From the NCBI RefSeq assembly GCF_001720485.1, contig NZ_CP017114.1, forward strand, positions 4,030,001-4,094,000: DNA of 64,000 nucleotides, in the 5' to 3' direction. The notes beneath the pieces were generated by a model. It was not told the origin of the DNA, made no database searches, and saw nothing but the letters and a program-made list of their open reading frames with translations. Both the position numbers and the translations under genes were made by a program. The stretch is from Cobetia marina. Lineage in GTDB: Bacteria > Pseudomonadota > Gammaproteobacteria > Pseudomonadales > Halomonadaceae. Each line of letters opens with the position of its first letter. The stretch's first letter is position 1. Positions 9,652 through 17,904 of the stretch are shown piece by piece.

Positions 9652-10269
9652 CTAACGCCCCAGCAGTTGTGAACGAAAATCGTCGCGCGCGGGGGAGTCG
9701 CCAAGCCAGATCGCGAACACCCCGTTGGCCAATGCCAGCGAAGCGCTCTCGAAGAGCAAGGTATCGTTGAGCGCCAGCGTCAGCCGTCCCTTGCCACTCT
9801 CCTCTGCCTGCCATTCCAGCGCATAGCGATCTCCCGGCGACACGTCCCGATAGGCTGCATTGAAGCGCGACAGCTCCGCCTCGATCGCCGCGAAATTCGC
9901 TTCGGAAAGATTCTGGCGCACGCCCCTGGTGGTCGCCTTGGCGAAGTCAGCCGCCTCGATGGCATGGAAATACTCCAGCACCAGACGTCGCGAGACATCG
10001 CTGAGTGGTGCAGGCCGCGGTCGCCGGGCATCCTGATAATAGCCACCGACGTAGGCGTCCCATACCAGATAGGTAAACAGCCCGGTACCGATCAGCTCAA
10101 GCGGCTGGCCGCCTTGCGTCTCGGCCTGATCCGCGAAGGTCACTCCCTTTATCTCGGCGGCAAACGCCCAGGAGGGAAGCATGGCAAGCACTCCAGCCAT
10201 CAGGCTGGTGCGCAACCATCGAGACGAGAAAGCCCTTGGCAAGGGCAGGCGAATCCGGGAGCGGGACAT
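9652..10269 (-). CDS. Chalcone isomerase-like periplasmic protein
   Basis: A 205-residue exported protein with a signal peptide at about residues 1-37, cut after AFA. The mature part has the bacterial chalcone-isomerase-like layout: GTGLFTYLVWDAYVGGYY early, then LEYFHAIEAADFAKATTRGV, and a C-terminal ALANGVFAIWLGDSP stretch. Bacterial members of this family mostly lack the plant catalytic residues and have no settled role. It is a single gene, convergent with the TRAP receptor. Enzymatic activity is not implied. Confidence 0.75.
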   Translation of the reverse strand: MSRSRIRLPLPRAFSSRWLRTSLMAGVLAMLPSWAFAAEIKGVTFADQAETQGGQPLELIGTGLFTYLVWDAYVGGYYQDARRPRPAPLSDVSRRLVLEYFHAIEAADFAKATTRGVRQNLSEANFAAIEAELSRFNAAYRDVSPGDRYALEWQAEESGKGRLTLALNDTLLFESASLALANGVFAIWLGDSPARDDFRSQLLGR

Positions 10270-10351
10270 GGCATCGACTCTTCAAGGAAGTGACAGGGAG
10301 GCGTTCCTCTCACGCGCGAGGGGTCAGCTCAGGCTCTCGCGACGCACGGTC

Positions 10352-11152
10352 TCACCAGAGTGCGTGAAAGTGGTGCACGGGGCCACGCCCCTTGCCGACA
10401 TTCAGCTGATCCGAGGCACGCAGCGCCCCCAGCAGCCATTCCCGCGATTCCTCCACGGCTCTCGTCAGTGACAGCCCCTGCGCCAGTCGCGCCGTGATCG
10501 CCGAGGACATCGAGCAGCCGGTGCCGTGCAGGTTGTCGGTCTCGATCCGTGGCGCGCACAGCCATTGCTCACCGGCATCACTGACCAGCAGGTCATCGCA
10601 GGCCTGGCCCTCCAGTGCGCCCCCCTTGATCAGGACAGCATTGGCACCGCGCGCGCGCAACTCACGCGCGACCTGAGGCATGTCCTCCCGCCCGATCAGA
10701 CGACGCTCGCCCAGCAGCACCGCCGCTTCATGCAGGTTGGGCGTGATGATGTCCGCCAATGGCACCAGATGCTCTGCCACCGCCTGGATGGCCGCGTCAT
10801 TGACCAGCGCATCGCCGCTCTTGGCCACCAGCACCGGGTCGAGCACGATCCAGCGCGGGCGACGCTGACGGAGCCTGTCCGCCAGCAGCTCCACGACAGC
10901 CGGGTCCGCGACCATGCCGATCTTGATGGCGATGATATCGAGATCATCCAGCACGGCATCCAGCTGTGCTCCGATGAAGGCGCACGACACCGGCTCGACG
11001 CTGCGCACGCCACAGGTATTCTGGGCGGTCAGTGCCGTGATCACGCTGGCTCCATACGCCCCCAGCGCGGAGAATGTCTTGAGATCCGCCTGAATGCCGG
11101 CCCCGCCCGATGGGTCTGAGCCGGCAATCGTCAGGACGCACGGAATATGCAT
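10352..11152 (-). CDS. thiD: Hydroxymethylpyrimidine/phosphomethylpyrimidine kinase
   Basis: Ribokinase-fold enzyme that phosphorylates HMP and then HMP-P to HMP-PP for thiamine synthesis. It has 266 residues, the standard length, from the start at 11152, which has GGGAG eight bases upstream. Visible motifs are AGSDPSGGAGIQADLKTF at the N-terminus, the mid-region LDPVLVAKSGDAL, VLIKGGALEG, and the anion-hole/catalytic DNLHGTGCSMSSAI. It stands alone here; thiS and thiG are about 12 kb away. No TPP riboswitch is visible upstream. Confidence 0.95.
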   Translation of the reverse strand: MHIPCVLTIAGSDPSGGAGIQADLKTFSALGAYGASVITALTAQNTCGVRSVEPVSCAFIGAQLDAVLDDLDIIAIKIGMVADPAVVELLADRLRQRRPRWIVLDPVLVAKSGDALVNDAAIQAVAEHLVPLADIITPNLHEAAVLLGERRLIGREDMPQVARELRARGANAVLIKGGALEGQACDDLLVSDAGEQWLCAPRIETDNLHGTGCSMSSAITARLAQGLSLTRAVEESREWLLGALRASDQLNVGKGRGPVHHFHALW

Positions 11153-11272
11153 GCACGAGACTCCCGGAAAATGACATGAATTTGCCAACAGCATACCCGA
11201 GCGGCGAGGGGAAGAAAGCCACCCAGCTGCCTCACCCTCGGCTCGGCCCCTGCGGATCAGGAAAATCGCGGC

Positions 11273-11722
11273 ATGGATGACGTGGTCGCCCTGCTGTCGC
11301 TGGGCCTGATAGCACTGGCCAGCGCCACGCTGCTGCCGGGCGGGTCGGAAGCCGCATTGGCGGGGCTGTGGTGCGAGGGGATCGCCCCATGGGCGCTATG
11401 GCTTGCCGCAACGCTTGGCAACACGCTGGGCAGCCTGATCAATGTCGCCCTGGGACGCGGTGCACGGCGTCTGCGGACTCGTCGCTGGTTCCCGGTCTCG
11501 CGGCGAGCGCTGGCGCGCGGCACGCTGTGGTATCGCCGCATCGGTGCCTGGAGCCTGCTGCTCAGCTGGGCACCCGTGATCGGTGACCCCTTGACGGTGC
11601 TGGCAGGCGTCTTCCGCCTGCCCTGGTGGAAGAGCGTGCTGTTGATCCTGGTCGCCAAGGGCGGCCGCTACGCCCTGCTGCTGGTGATCGCGGACCACTG
11701 GCTGACCCCCTGGTGTACGTGA
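11273..11722 (+). CDS. YqaA family membrane protein (SNARE-associated/DedA-related)
   Basis: A 149-residue inner-membrane protein with about four hydrophobic segments. The motifs LPGGSEAALAGL and GNTLGSLINVALGRG, and the C-terminal LLSWAPVIGDPLTVLAGVFRLP, are those of the YqaA branch of the VTT/DedA superfamily. Related proteins act in membrane lipid or undecaprenyl-phosphate handling, but the role of YqaA is unknown. It is a single gene, divergent from thiD with a 120-base gap. Confidence 0.8.
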   Translation: MDDVVALLSLGLIALASATLLPGGSEAALAGLWCEGIAPWALWLAATLGNTLGSLINVALGRGARRLRTRRWFPVSRRALARGTLWYRRIGAWSLLLSWAPVIGDPLTVLAGVFRLPWWKSVLLILVAKGGRYALLLVIADHWLTPWCT

Positions 11723-11760
11723 ATCACCCGTCAGGCCACGCGCACAGGCCGCCCATGCAC

Positions 11761-11809
11761 GAGCCACAGGAGCCACAGGAGCCACAGGAGCCACAGGAGC
11801 CACAGGAGC
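11761..11809 (+). repeat. 9-bp tandem repeat, five copies
   Basis: Five perfect head-to-tail copies of GAGCCACAG followed by a partial copy (GAGC). It lies between the yqaA-like gene and the patatin gene, outside any gene I support. It is a simple-sequence tract that could vary in copy number. Confidence 0.95.
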
Positions 11810-11945
11810 GTGCTATGCTGACAGCTGCTATGCTGCACTGCACAATTCGTGTTCGCTTTCATTGCCACAAGCCGATCACCTGCCAATCAGGTAGCCGAGG
11901 CCGTGCAGGCCATCAGCGTGGCGCTACCGGAAAGGAGAAGGTTTC

Positions 11946-13169
11946 ATGCGTGATACATCCTGCGACTTCTGCGCTGACGCGCTCAATATTCTGGTCCTGC
12001 AAGGCGGCGGTGCCCTTGGCGCCTACCAGATCGGCGTGTTCGAGGCACTGGCAGAGGCCGGCATCCAGCCCGATTGGGTCGTCGGGACCTCGGTCGGTGC
12101 CATCAATGGCGCACTGATCGCGGGCAATCCGGATGGCGAGCGCCTCAAGGCCCTCGAAGCGTTCTGGTATGGCATCGCGCAACCGGCCAACAGCCTCGGG
12201 CCGGCCTTCCACCCCTGGGAGCGCAGCGTCGCGCGCTCCTCCGCCATGCTGTGGGGCATCCCGGGCTTCTTCCGTCCGCGCCCCCTGTGGACAGTTCCCA
12301 TCTGGCAGAGCTTCTTCGGCGAACCGCCCAGTCTCTACGACACCGAACCGCTGGGAGACACCCTCAATCGCCTGGTGGACTTCGAGCGCCTCGACGCCCG
12401 TCACCCGGAGAACGTGCGGCTATCGGTCGGGGCGGTCAATATCGGCAGCGGCGCATTGCGTTACTTCGATTCGTCACAAGAGGCGCTGGATCACCGCCAC
12501 ATACTGGCCAGTGGTGCCCTGCCGCCGGCATTCCCGCCGGTGTGGATCGACGGTCAGGCCTACTGGGATGGCGGCCTCTACTCCAACACGCCGATCAGCT
12601 GGGTGCTGTCGGAGCGCGCGCACAGCGAGACGATCGTCAACTGCTACGTCATCGATCTGTGGAGCGCCTACGGGAAGGTGCCGGAAACCTTGCAGGAAGC
12701 CCAGCTACGCGAAAAGGACATCCAGTACTCCAGCCGCGCCGGTGAGCATCTGCATCTGATGGAAGAGAATCAGGCACTGCGCATGGGCCTGGAGCACCTG
12801 GCCGACCTGCTGCCGGAAGACCTGCGCCAGTCTCAGGAAATACACGACATCCTGGCCATGACCCAGCAACCGTCCATCAATGTCGTGCGTCTGCTGGCGG
12901 CGGCCCGCCCCGACGAGACCTCACTCAAGGATATCGATTTCTCGCGTGCGACCATCGATTCACGTCGTCGCAGCGGCTATGGGGACATGCATGAGGTGCT
13001 GAACCGCTGCGAGCAGTTCGATCCCCTGCCGCGCAACATCGGGGTCATCGTCCGCAACTTCACCCGCAACTCGCGGGGTGAGCTGATCAGCCTGTCAGCC
13101 CCGGATGTCCCCCCGACGGAGAGCGAAGAGGAGGATGAGGGTCTGCCGAGCCAGGCCAGCGGCCGCTGA
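11946..13169 (+). CDS. Patatin-like phospholipase / NTE family protein
   Basis: A 407-residue serine lipid hydrolase of the patatin fold. The oxyanion glycine loop GGGALGAYQIG is at about residues 20-30, the nucleophile Ser49 is in GTSVG, and the second catalytic residue is the Asp of WDGG near residue 208. There is no signal peptide, so it probably acts in the cytoplasm or at the inner membrane; a secreted ExoU-like role is not suggested. The extended C-terminal half (from about residue 300) is of the type annotated DUF3734. The start follows AAAGGAGAAG. Confidence 0.9.
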   Translation: MRDTSCDFCADALNILVLQGGGALGAYQIGVFEALAEAGIQPDWVVGTSVGAINGALIAGNPDGERLKALEAFWYGIAQPANSLGPAFHPWERSVARSSAMLWGIPGFFRPRPLWTVPIWQSFFGEPPSLYDTEPLGDTLNRLVDFERLDARHPENVRLSVGAVNIGSGALRYFDSSQEALDHRHILASGALPPAFPPVWIDGQAYWDGGLYSNTPISWVLSERAHSETIVNCYVIDLWSAYGKVPETLQEAQLREKDIQYSSRAGEHLHLMEENQALRMGLEHLADLLPEDLRQSQEIHDILAMTQQPSINVVRLLAAARPDETSLKDIDFSRATIDSRRRSGYGDMHEVLNRCEQFDPLPRNIGVIVRNFTRNSRGELISLSAPDVPPTESEEEDEGLPSQASGR

Positions 13170-13179
13170 GGCAGCGGCC

Positions 13180-13968
13180 TCACTCATGTGCCAGCGCCGC
13201 GCCGAGCCGCAGGCACTCGTCACGCGTCAGCTCCCGCCAGTCCCCCACCGCGAGCCCGGCGACACTCAGCCCCGCCACCGACTCGCGGTGCAGCCACACC
13301 ACGCGATTGCCCAGAGTGCGCCACAGTCGCTTGACGTGATGGTGGCGCCCTTCGTGCAGCGTCAGGCGCGCCTCGTCCGCGGCCAGAAACTCGAGCCGCG
13401 CGGGCAGCGTCGGCCGAGCGTCATTGGCGAGCAGGACGCCCTGCGCCACCCGCGAGATCGCCTCGGCCTGCGCCGCCTCCGACAGCGGTTGCTCCAATCC
13501 CATGCGGTAGCGCTTGGCGGGCCCATCCAGTCCGGCATCACTGATGCGTGACGAGACATCACCGTCGTTGGTCAGCAGCAAGGCACCGGTCGTGGCGCGA
13601 TCCAGTCGTCCGACGTGATGGATTTCCTCGAGCCAGCCGTCATTCTCTCCACGTGATTCAAGCGAATCGCGCAGCACATCGATGACGGTGGGATGTTCGG
13701 GGTCATGACAGGCCGTCACGACCCCGGCAGGCTTGTTGAGCAGCACATGGCGTGGACGACGTGGCGCCTGCAGGCGTATCTCGCCTGGCGTCGCGTCATT
13801 GTCCGCCAGCGTATCGGCTGTCAGCGCGATGGCATCGAAGGGACCGACCTCGTGCAGCGGATCGCGGACCGTCTGGCCATTGATCCGCACACGCCCCGCC
13901 GCCAGCGCACGCAACGCCAGGCGGCGATTGAGCTGCGGCTGGCGCGTCAGCCAGCGATCCAGCCGCAT
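13180..13968 (-). CDS. rRNA pseudouridine synthase, RsuA/RluB/E/F family
   Basis: Enzyme that isomerises a uridine of 16S or 23S rRNA. The 262-residue protein has an N-terminal S4 RNA-binding domain (about residues 1-50, MRLDRWLTRQP through VRINGQTV) and a catalytic domain with LLNKPAGVVTA and the active-site motif GRLDRATTGALLLTNDGD. The C-terminal EGRHHHVKRLWRTLGN is the family's conserved lysine/arginine stretch. The sequence does not decide which rRNA position is modified. It is four bases from the yheS stop in the same direction, so the two are probably co-transcribed. Confidence 0.9.
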   Translation of the reverse strand: MRLDRWLTRQPQLNRRLALRALAAGRVRINGQTVRDPLHEVGPFDAIALTADTLADNDATPGEIRLQAPRRPRHVLLNKPAGVVTACHDPEHPTVIDVLRDSLESRGENDGWLEEIHHVGRLDRATTGALLLTNDGDVSSRISDAGLDGPAKRYRMGLEQPLSEAAQAEAISRVAQGVLLANDARPTLPARLEFLAADEARLTLHEGRHHHVKRLWRTLGNRVVWLHRESVAGLSVAGLAVGDWRELTRDECLRLGAALAHE

Positions 13969-13971
13969 GCT

Positions 13972-15906
13972 TCAGTCCGCCGCCTTGAGCTGGGCTTCCA
14001 TCTCTTCCAGCGCTTCCTGCGCCTCGAACCATTCGGCTTCGGCGTCCTCGAGACGTCCCTTGATCTCGCCCTGACTGGCCAGCAGCCGGGTCAGTTCGCT
14101 CTTGCGGTCCGCCTCATAGAGCGTGGCATCGCCCAGCGCTTCCTCGACCTTGTCCAGCTCCCCCTGCGCCTTGCTCATCTTCTGCTCGGCCTTGTCGCTG
14201 AGCTTCTTGAGCGGGCGCAGCTTCTCGCGCAGCTCGGCGGCCTGACGACGCGCTTCCTTGCGGTCCGGCGTGCGCGTGCCCTCGCTGCCAGCCTCGGCAT
14301 CCTTCTGGGCGCGCGCCTCACGCCGCTCGCCCTCGACCCGCGCCTTGAGCCAGGCACGATAGTCGTCGAGATCGCCATCGAAGGGCGTCACGCGGCCATC
14401 GGCGATGCACCAGAATTCATCCACGCAGGCGCGCAGCAGGTGGCGGTCGTGGGAGACCAGAATCACGGTGCCCTCGAAGGTCGCCAGCGCATCGGTGAGC
14501 GCCTCGCGCATGTCGAGATCCAGGTGGTTGGTCGGCTCATCCAGCAGCAGCAGATTGGGCTTCTGCCACGCGATCAGCGACAGCGCCAGGCGTGCCTTCT
14601 CGCCACCGGAGAACGATTCCACCGAAGCGTACACTTCATCCCCATGGAAGCCGAAGCTGCCGAGGAAGGTGCGGATCTCCAGATCCCCGGCCCCCGGCGA
14701 GAGACGCAGCACATGATTGAAGGGAGTCGAGGTCAGGTCGAGCCCATCGACCTGGTGCTGGGCGAAGTAGCCGATGGCCAGATGCTCGCCGGCGGTGCGC
14801 TGGCCTTCGACCAGAGCCAGTTCACCGGTGAGCGCCTTGATCAGGGTCGACTTGCCCGCGCCGTTGGGGCCGAGCAGGCCGATGCGCTGGCCCGGCAGCA
14901 GCGAGAAGCGCACCCCGGAAAGCTGCGGCGGCTGACCGGGATAGCCGATCACCGCACGGTCCAGTCCCAGCAGCGGATGGGAGATCTTGTCGGAGCAGGG
15001 AATCGTGAAGTGGAACGGCGAATCGGCCTTCACCGCCGCCGTCTCCTCCATGCGCTCCAGCATCTTCAGGCGACTCTGGGCCTGGCGTGCCTTGGTGGCC
15101 TTGGCCTTGAAGCGACGCACGAAGTCCTCGATCTCGGCGCGACGCGCCATGGTCTTCTCGTGCTCGGCCTGCTCACGCACCAGGCGCTCGGAACGCGTTC
15201 GCTCGAAGCGGCTGTAGTTGCCCTTGTAGACCACCAGCTTGCGACGATCGAAGTGGATGATGTGATCACACACCGCATCGAGGAAGTCACGGTCATGGGA
15301 GATCAGCAGCAGCGCACCGGGGTAGCGTGCCAGCCATTGTTCCAGCCACAGCAGCGCATCGAGATCCAGGTGGTTGGTCGGCTCATCCAGCAGCAGCAGG
15401 TCAGACGGCGTGAAGAGGGTGCGCGCCAGATTGGCCCGCATCCGCCAGCCCCCCGAGAAGGCCGCCAGCGGCTGACTGAGCTGGGCCTGGCGGAAACCGA
15501 GCCCGACCAGCAGCTGCTCGGCACGCGCACGCGCGGTGTAGCCATCGAGGGTGTCGAAGTGAGCGTGCAGCTCGGCCTGACGCTGATGCTCGCCGCTTTC
15601 TTCGGCGGCGGCCAGAGCCCGCTCCGTCTCGCGCAGCGCGTGATCCCCGTCCATGACGTAGTCGACGATCGGGCGCTCCAGCGCATCGATTTCCTGTGCC
15701 ATGTGCGCGACCCGCACGCCACCGGCCAGCGAGACGCTGCCGCTGTCGGGGATCAGCTCACCGAGAATCAGCCCGAACAGGCTGGACTTGCCGGCCCCGT
15801 TGGGGCCGACGATGCCCGCCTTGTGACCGGCATGCAACGTCAGGTCCGCTTCGTCGATCAGCGGGGCTCCGCCGCGTTGCAGGGCGAGCTGGCGCAGTGC
15901 AATCAT
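13972..15906 (-). CDS. yheS: ABC-F family ATPase YheS
   Basis: Soluble ribosome-associated ATPase with two ABC domains on one chain. The chosen start (15906, GAGG five bases upstream, MIALRQLALQ) gives 644 residues, close to YheS; the in-frame extension to 16044 crosses a tandem repeat and is unlikely. Walker A motifs GPNGAGKSS and GPNGAGKST, two LDEPTNHLD Walker B motifs and two signature motifs (FSGGWRMRANLAR, FSGGEKARLAL) are present. Between the domains lies the basic linker typical of ABC-F proteins, and a charged coiled-coil tail follows the second domain. Its role is thought to be translation rescue or regulation. Confidence 0.93.
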   Translation of the reverse strand: MIALRQLALQRGGAPLIDEADLTLHAGHKAGIVGPNGAGKSSLFGLILGELIPDSGSVSLAGGVRVAHMAQEIDALERPIVDYVMDGDHALRETERALAAAEESGEHQRQAELHAHFDTLDGYTARARAEQLLVGLGFRQAQLSQPLAAFSGGWRMRANLARTLFTPSDLLLLDEPTNHLDLDALLWLEQWLARYPGALLLISHDRDFLDAVCDHIIHFDRRKLVVYKGNYSRFERTRSERLVREQAEHEKTMARRAEIEDFVRRFKAKATKARQAQSRLKMLERMEETAAVKADSPFHFTIPCSDKISHPLLGLDRAVIGYPGQPPQLSGVRFSLLPGQRIGLLGPNGAGKSTLIKALTGELALVEGQRTAGEHLAIGYFAQHQVDGLDLTSTPFNHVLRLSPGAGDLEIRTFLGSFGFHGDEVYASVESFSGGEKARLALSLIAWQKPNLLLLDEPTNHLDLDMREALTDALATFEGTVILVSHDRHLLRACVDEFWCIADGRVTPFDGDLDDYRAWLKARVEGERREARAQKDAEAGSEGTRTPDRKEARRQAAELREKLRPLKKLSDKAEQKMSKAQGELDKVEEALGDATLYEADRKSELTRLLASQGEIKGRLEDAEAEWFEAQEALEEMEAQLKAAD

Positions 15907-15959
15907 GACAACCTCGATCAGAAAATCCGGGGGCGTCGGCTCCCGCGCGCAGCATGCAT

Positions 15960-16022
15960 GACCGCCGTGAACCACAGGCTTGACCGCCATGAACCACAGG
16001 CTTGACCGCCATGAACCACAGG
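15960..16022 (+). repeat. 22-bp tandem repeat, about 2.9 copies
   Basis: Units GACCGCC(G/A)TGAACCACAGGCTT at 15960-15981, 15982-16003 and a partial copy at 16004-16022. It lies between the divergent yheS and TIGR02444 genes. Each unit after the first contains an ATG, which creates spurious start codons upstream of the plus-strand gene. One substitution separates copies 1 and 2. Confidence 0.93.
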
Positions 16023-16034
16023 AAAGCCGACTTG

Positions 16035-16640
16035 ATGGGCGCACATTCTACCGGATTGTGGGACTACGCGCTGTCCCTCTACGCACAGCCTGCTCCTCAG
16101 GGCCTGCCCTACGACCAGGAAGATGGCGCAGAGCCGACTGACGTGATGAGTGCCTGTCTGCTGTTGCAGGACGAGGCCGGTCTCGATGTCTGCGAGCTTC
16201 TATGGATTCACTGGCTGGCCGCACGCGGTGTGGCGCTGGGTGCCTCGCCGTGCCTGATGCTCGGTAAGGTGCGTGACTGGCAACGCGGGATGACCGTGAC
16301 ACTGCGCGAGCGTCGCCGACAGCTCAAGCAGCACCTGACGGAGCCAACCGACACGCGAAGCGCGGCCACCACACGCCGGCTGGAAACGCTGTATCAGCAA
16401 TTGAAGGCCTGTGAACTGTCGGCGGAGCAGGAAGCGCTGGCACGCCTGGAAGCCCTCAGCCCTCCGGCCCATGCTCCCACGTCACCTTTCATGTCATGCC
16501 ATGACCCCCGACGCGCCTTCCTGCAGTCGCTGCGACAGCTTACCGGTCAGGTGGCGCTCGACGAGGGCGACGACAGCATCGCACGTGCCCTGCACCTGCT
16601 GGCTACGAGCCGCGCCGGGCGAAGCTCGTCTCAACCCTAA
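16035..16640 (+). CDS. TIGR02444 family protein (DUF2390)
   Basis: A 201-residue cytoplasmic protein of unknown function found in gammaproteobacteria. Recognisable features are the N-terminal LWDYALSLYAQP, then ACLLLQDEAGLDVCELLWIHWLA, and the DWQRGMTVTLRERRRQLK helix. The start at 16035 has AGGAAAG eight bases upstream; ATGs at 16002 and 16011 lie within the tandem repeat and have no ribosome site. It is divergent from yheS, a neighbour arrangement I recall from other gammaproteobacteria. Confidence 0.8.
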   Translation: MGAHSTGLWDYALSLYAQPAPQGLPYDQEDGAEPTDVMSACLLLQDEAGLDVCELLWIHWLAARGVALGASPCLMLGKVRDWQRGMTVTLRERRRQLKQHLTEPTDTRSAATTRRLETLYQQLKACELSAEQEALARLEALSPPAHAPTSPFMSCHDPRRAFLQSLRQLTGQVALDEGDDSIARALHLLATSRAGRSSSQP

Positions 16641-16773
16641 TGGCAGATGCGGAACTTGTACGCGACTGTTAGAGTCCCAGTAGCACCGGAGCATCAGCAT
16701 GGTCATGCCACGCTGCGTGCCGCATATGCGTTTCGGGCCCGTCTCAGGCCCATCCCATCCTGAAGGAGTTTTC

Positions 16774-17481
16774 ATGAAACAGCTGGTTAGTGCCGTCGCG
16801 CTCGGCGCCCTCCTGGTTACCCCGTTCAGCTTTGCCGCCGACGACAGCCTCTCTGACGACCAGGCACAGCTCAGCTACGGCATCGGTGCGACACTGGGCA
16901 AGAGCCTGTCTCAGGACATCACTGATCTTGACCTGGATGCCTTCACGCAAGCCGTGCGTGACGTCTATGCCAAGGGCGACATGAAGATGAGCGATCAGGA
17001 AATTGCCGATGCGCTCTCGAAGTTCCAGCAGAAGAAGATGGAAGAGCAGCAGCAGATGGCCGAACAGCAGGCGGCCGACAACAAGGCGGCCGGTGACAAG
17101 TTCCTCGCCGAGAACGCCAAGCAGGATGGCGTGAAGACCCTGGATTCCGGCCTGCAGTACAAGGTGCTGAAATCCGGTGACGGCGAGAGCCCGGACGCGG
17201 AAGACACCGTCAAGGTGAACTATGAAGGCAAGCTGCTGGACGGCACCGTCTTCGACAGCTCCTATCAGCGTGGCGAGCCGGTCAGCTTCAAGGTCAACCA
17301 GGTCATCAAGGGCTGGCAGGAAGCGCTGCAGGAAATGAGCGTCGGGGATACCTGGATGCTCTACATCCCGGCCGACCTCGCCTACGGCAAGGCTGGCACT
17401 GGCGGCCCGATCGGCCCGAACGAGACGCTGACCTTCAAGGTCGAGCTGCTCGACGTGACCAAGGCAGATGCCGCGAAGTAA
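16774..17481 (+). CDS. FKBP-type peptidyl-prolyl cis-trans isomerase (Mip/FklB type)
   Basis: Exported prolyl isomerase, 235 residues. The signal peptide spans about residues 1-21 (FSFA cut). It is followed by the dimerising N-terminal helical domain rich in Gln/Met (KMEEQQQMAEQQ) and the C-terminal FKBP domain. The FKBP core shows VKVNYEGKLLDGTVFDSSY, VIKGWQEALQEMSVG and IPADLAYG, the residues that form the macrolide/proline pocket. The start at 16774 has GAAGGAG five bases upstream. A strong terminator follows. Confidence 0.93.
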   Translation: MKQLVSAVALGALLVTPFSFAADDSLSDDQAQLSYGIGATLGKSLSQDITDLDLDAFTQAVRDVYAKGDMKMSDQEIADALSKFQQKKMEEQQQMAEQQAADNKAAGDKFLAENAKQDGVKTLDSGLQYKVLKSGDGESPDAEDTVKVNYEGKLLDGTVFDSSYQRGEPVSFKVNQVIKGWQEALQEMSVGDTWMLYIPADLAYGKAGTGGPIGPNETLTFKVELLDVTKADAAK

Positions 17482-17514
17482 TTCCTGACGCGCGAATGCG
17501 CACCGTCAGCCAGG

Positions 17515-17542
17515 AAAAAGCCGCCCTCAGGGGCGGCTTTTT
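17515..17542 (+). terminator. Terminator of the FKBP gene
   Basis: A 12-bp stem (AAAAAGCCGCCC / GGGCGGCTTTTT) with a TCAG loop; the 3' arm is itself the T-run. It can act in both directions. Confidence 0.9.
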
Positions 17543-17610
17543 CATTGTGCAGGAGGCATCCCGCGACGGGACAGGCAGCGTGAAACGGGCCTTCAGGTGA
17601 GCGATCTGCC

Positions 17611-17853
17611 TGTGGATAATTCTGTGGGGAAGCTATTGACCACAGGTTGACAACCGGCCGTGATACATGGCAACTCAGCGGCCGTCAGGGGTGGCGGCAA
17701 AGTGAACACTGACTCCCGAAATCGGCAATGCACGCCTTAACTTGTTGATTTTGTTGAAATACAAAGTCTGCCTTCAAAAACAGCAGGTTGCTGAAAGATG
17801 GCGGAATGATTATCCACAATTCTCGTCACAGGCTCTTGCCAACTTGTGGACAA
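17611..17853. other. DnaA-box cluster, candidate replication origin (oriC-like)
   Basis: A non-coding region of about 360 bases (17543-17904) with clustered DnaA boxes. There are perfect TTATCCACA boxes at 17611-17619 (minus) and 17810-17818 (plus), and a one-mismatch TTGTCCACA at 17845-17853 (minus). Weaker matches are TTCCCCACA at 17623-17631 (minus) and TTGACCACA at 17636-17644 (plus). An AT-rich stretch with TTGTTGATT / TTGTTGAAAT direct repeats (about 17736-17782) lies between the outer boxes, like a duplex-unwinding element. Bases 17611-17634 closely resemble the R4-box end of the E. coli oriC as I recall it. dnaA and gidA are not in the window, and only one GATC (17603) lies just outside, so the origin call is inferred. 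Confidence 0.55.
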
Positions 17854-17904
17854 TGTGTATTTCCCTCGTGTCCGAGACGCACATGACAGCACGACAAGGA
17901 GACG

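Noticed and set aside
11153..11272. Possible TPP riboswitch before thiD
   Set aside because: The conserved CTGAGA and ACCTGA elements are absent, and the region is only 120 bases.
13693..16005. A 770-codon open frame on the plus strand
   Set aside because: It is the antisense of the RsuA-family gene and yheS. Its composition is that of a shadow frame in GC-rich DNA, and the minus-strand genes have full motif sets.
11761..16022. Tandem repeats at 11761 and 15960 as a CRISPR array
   Set aside because: The units are directly adjacent with no spacers and are too short, and there are no cas genes.
16002..16034. Upstream start codons for the TIGR02444 gene
   Set aside because: They come from the tandem repeat and have no ribosome site, whereas 16035 has AGGAAAG at a good distance.
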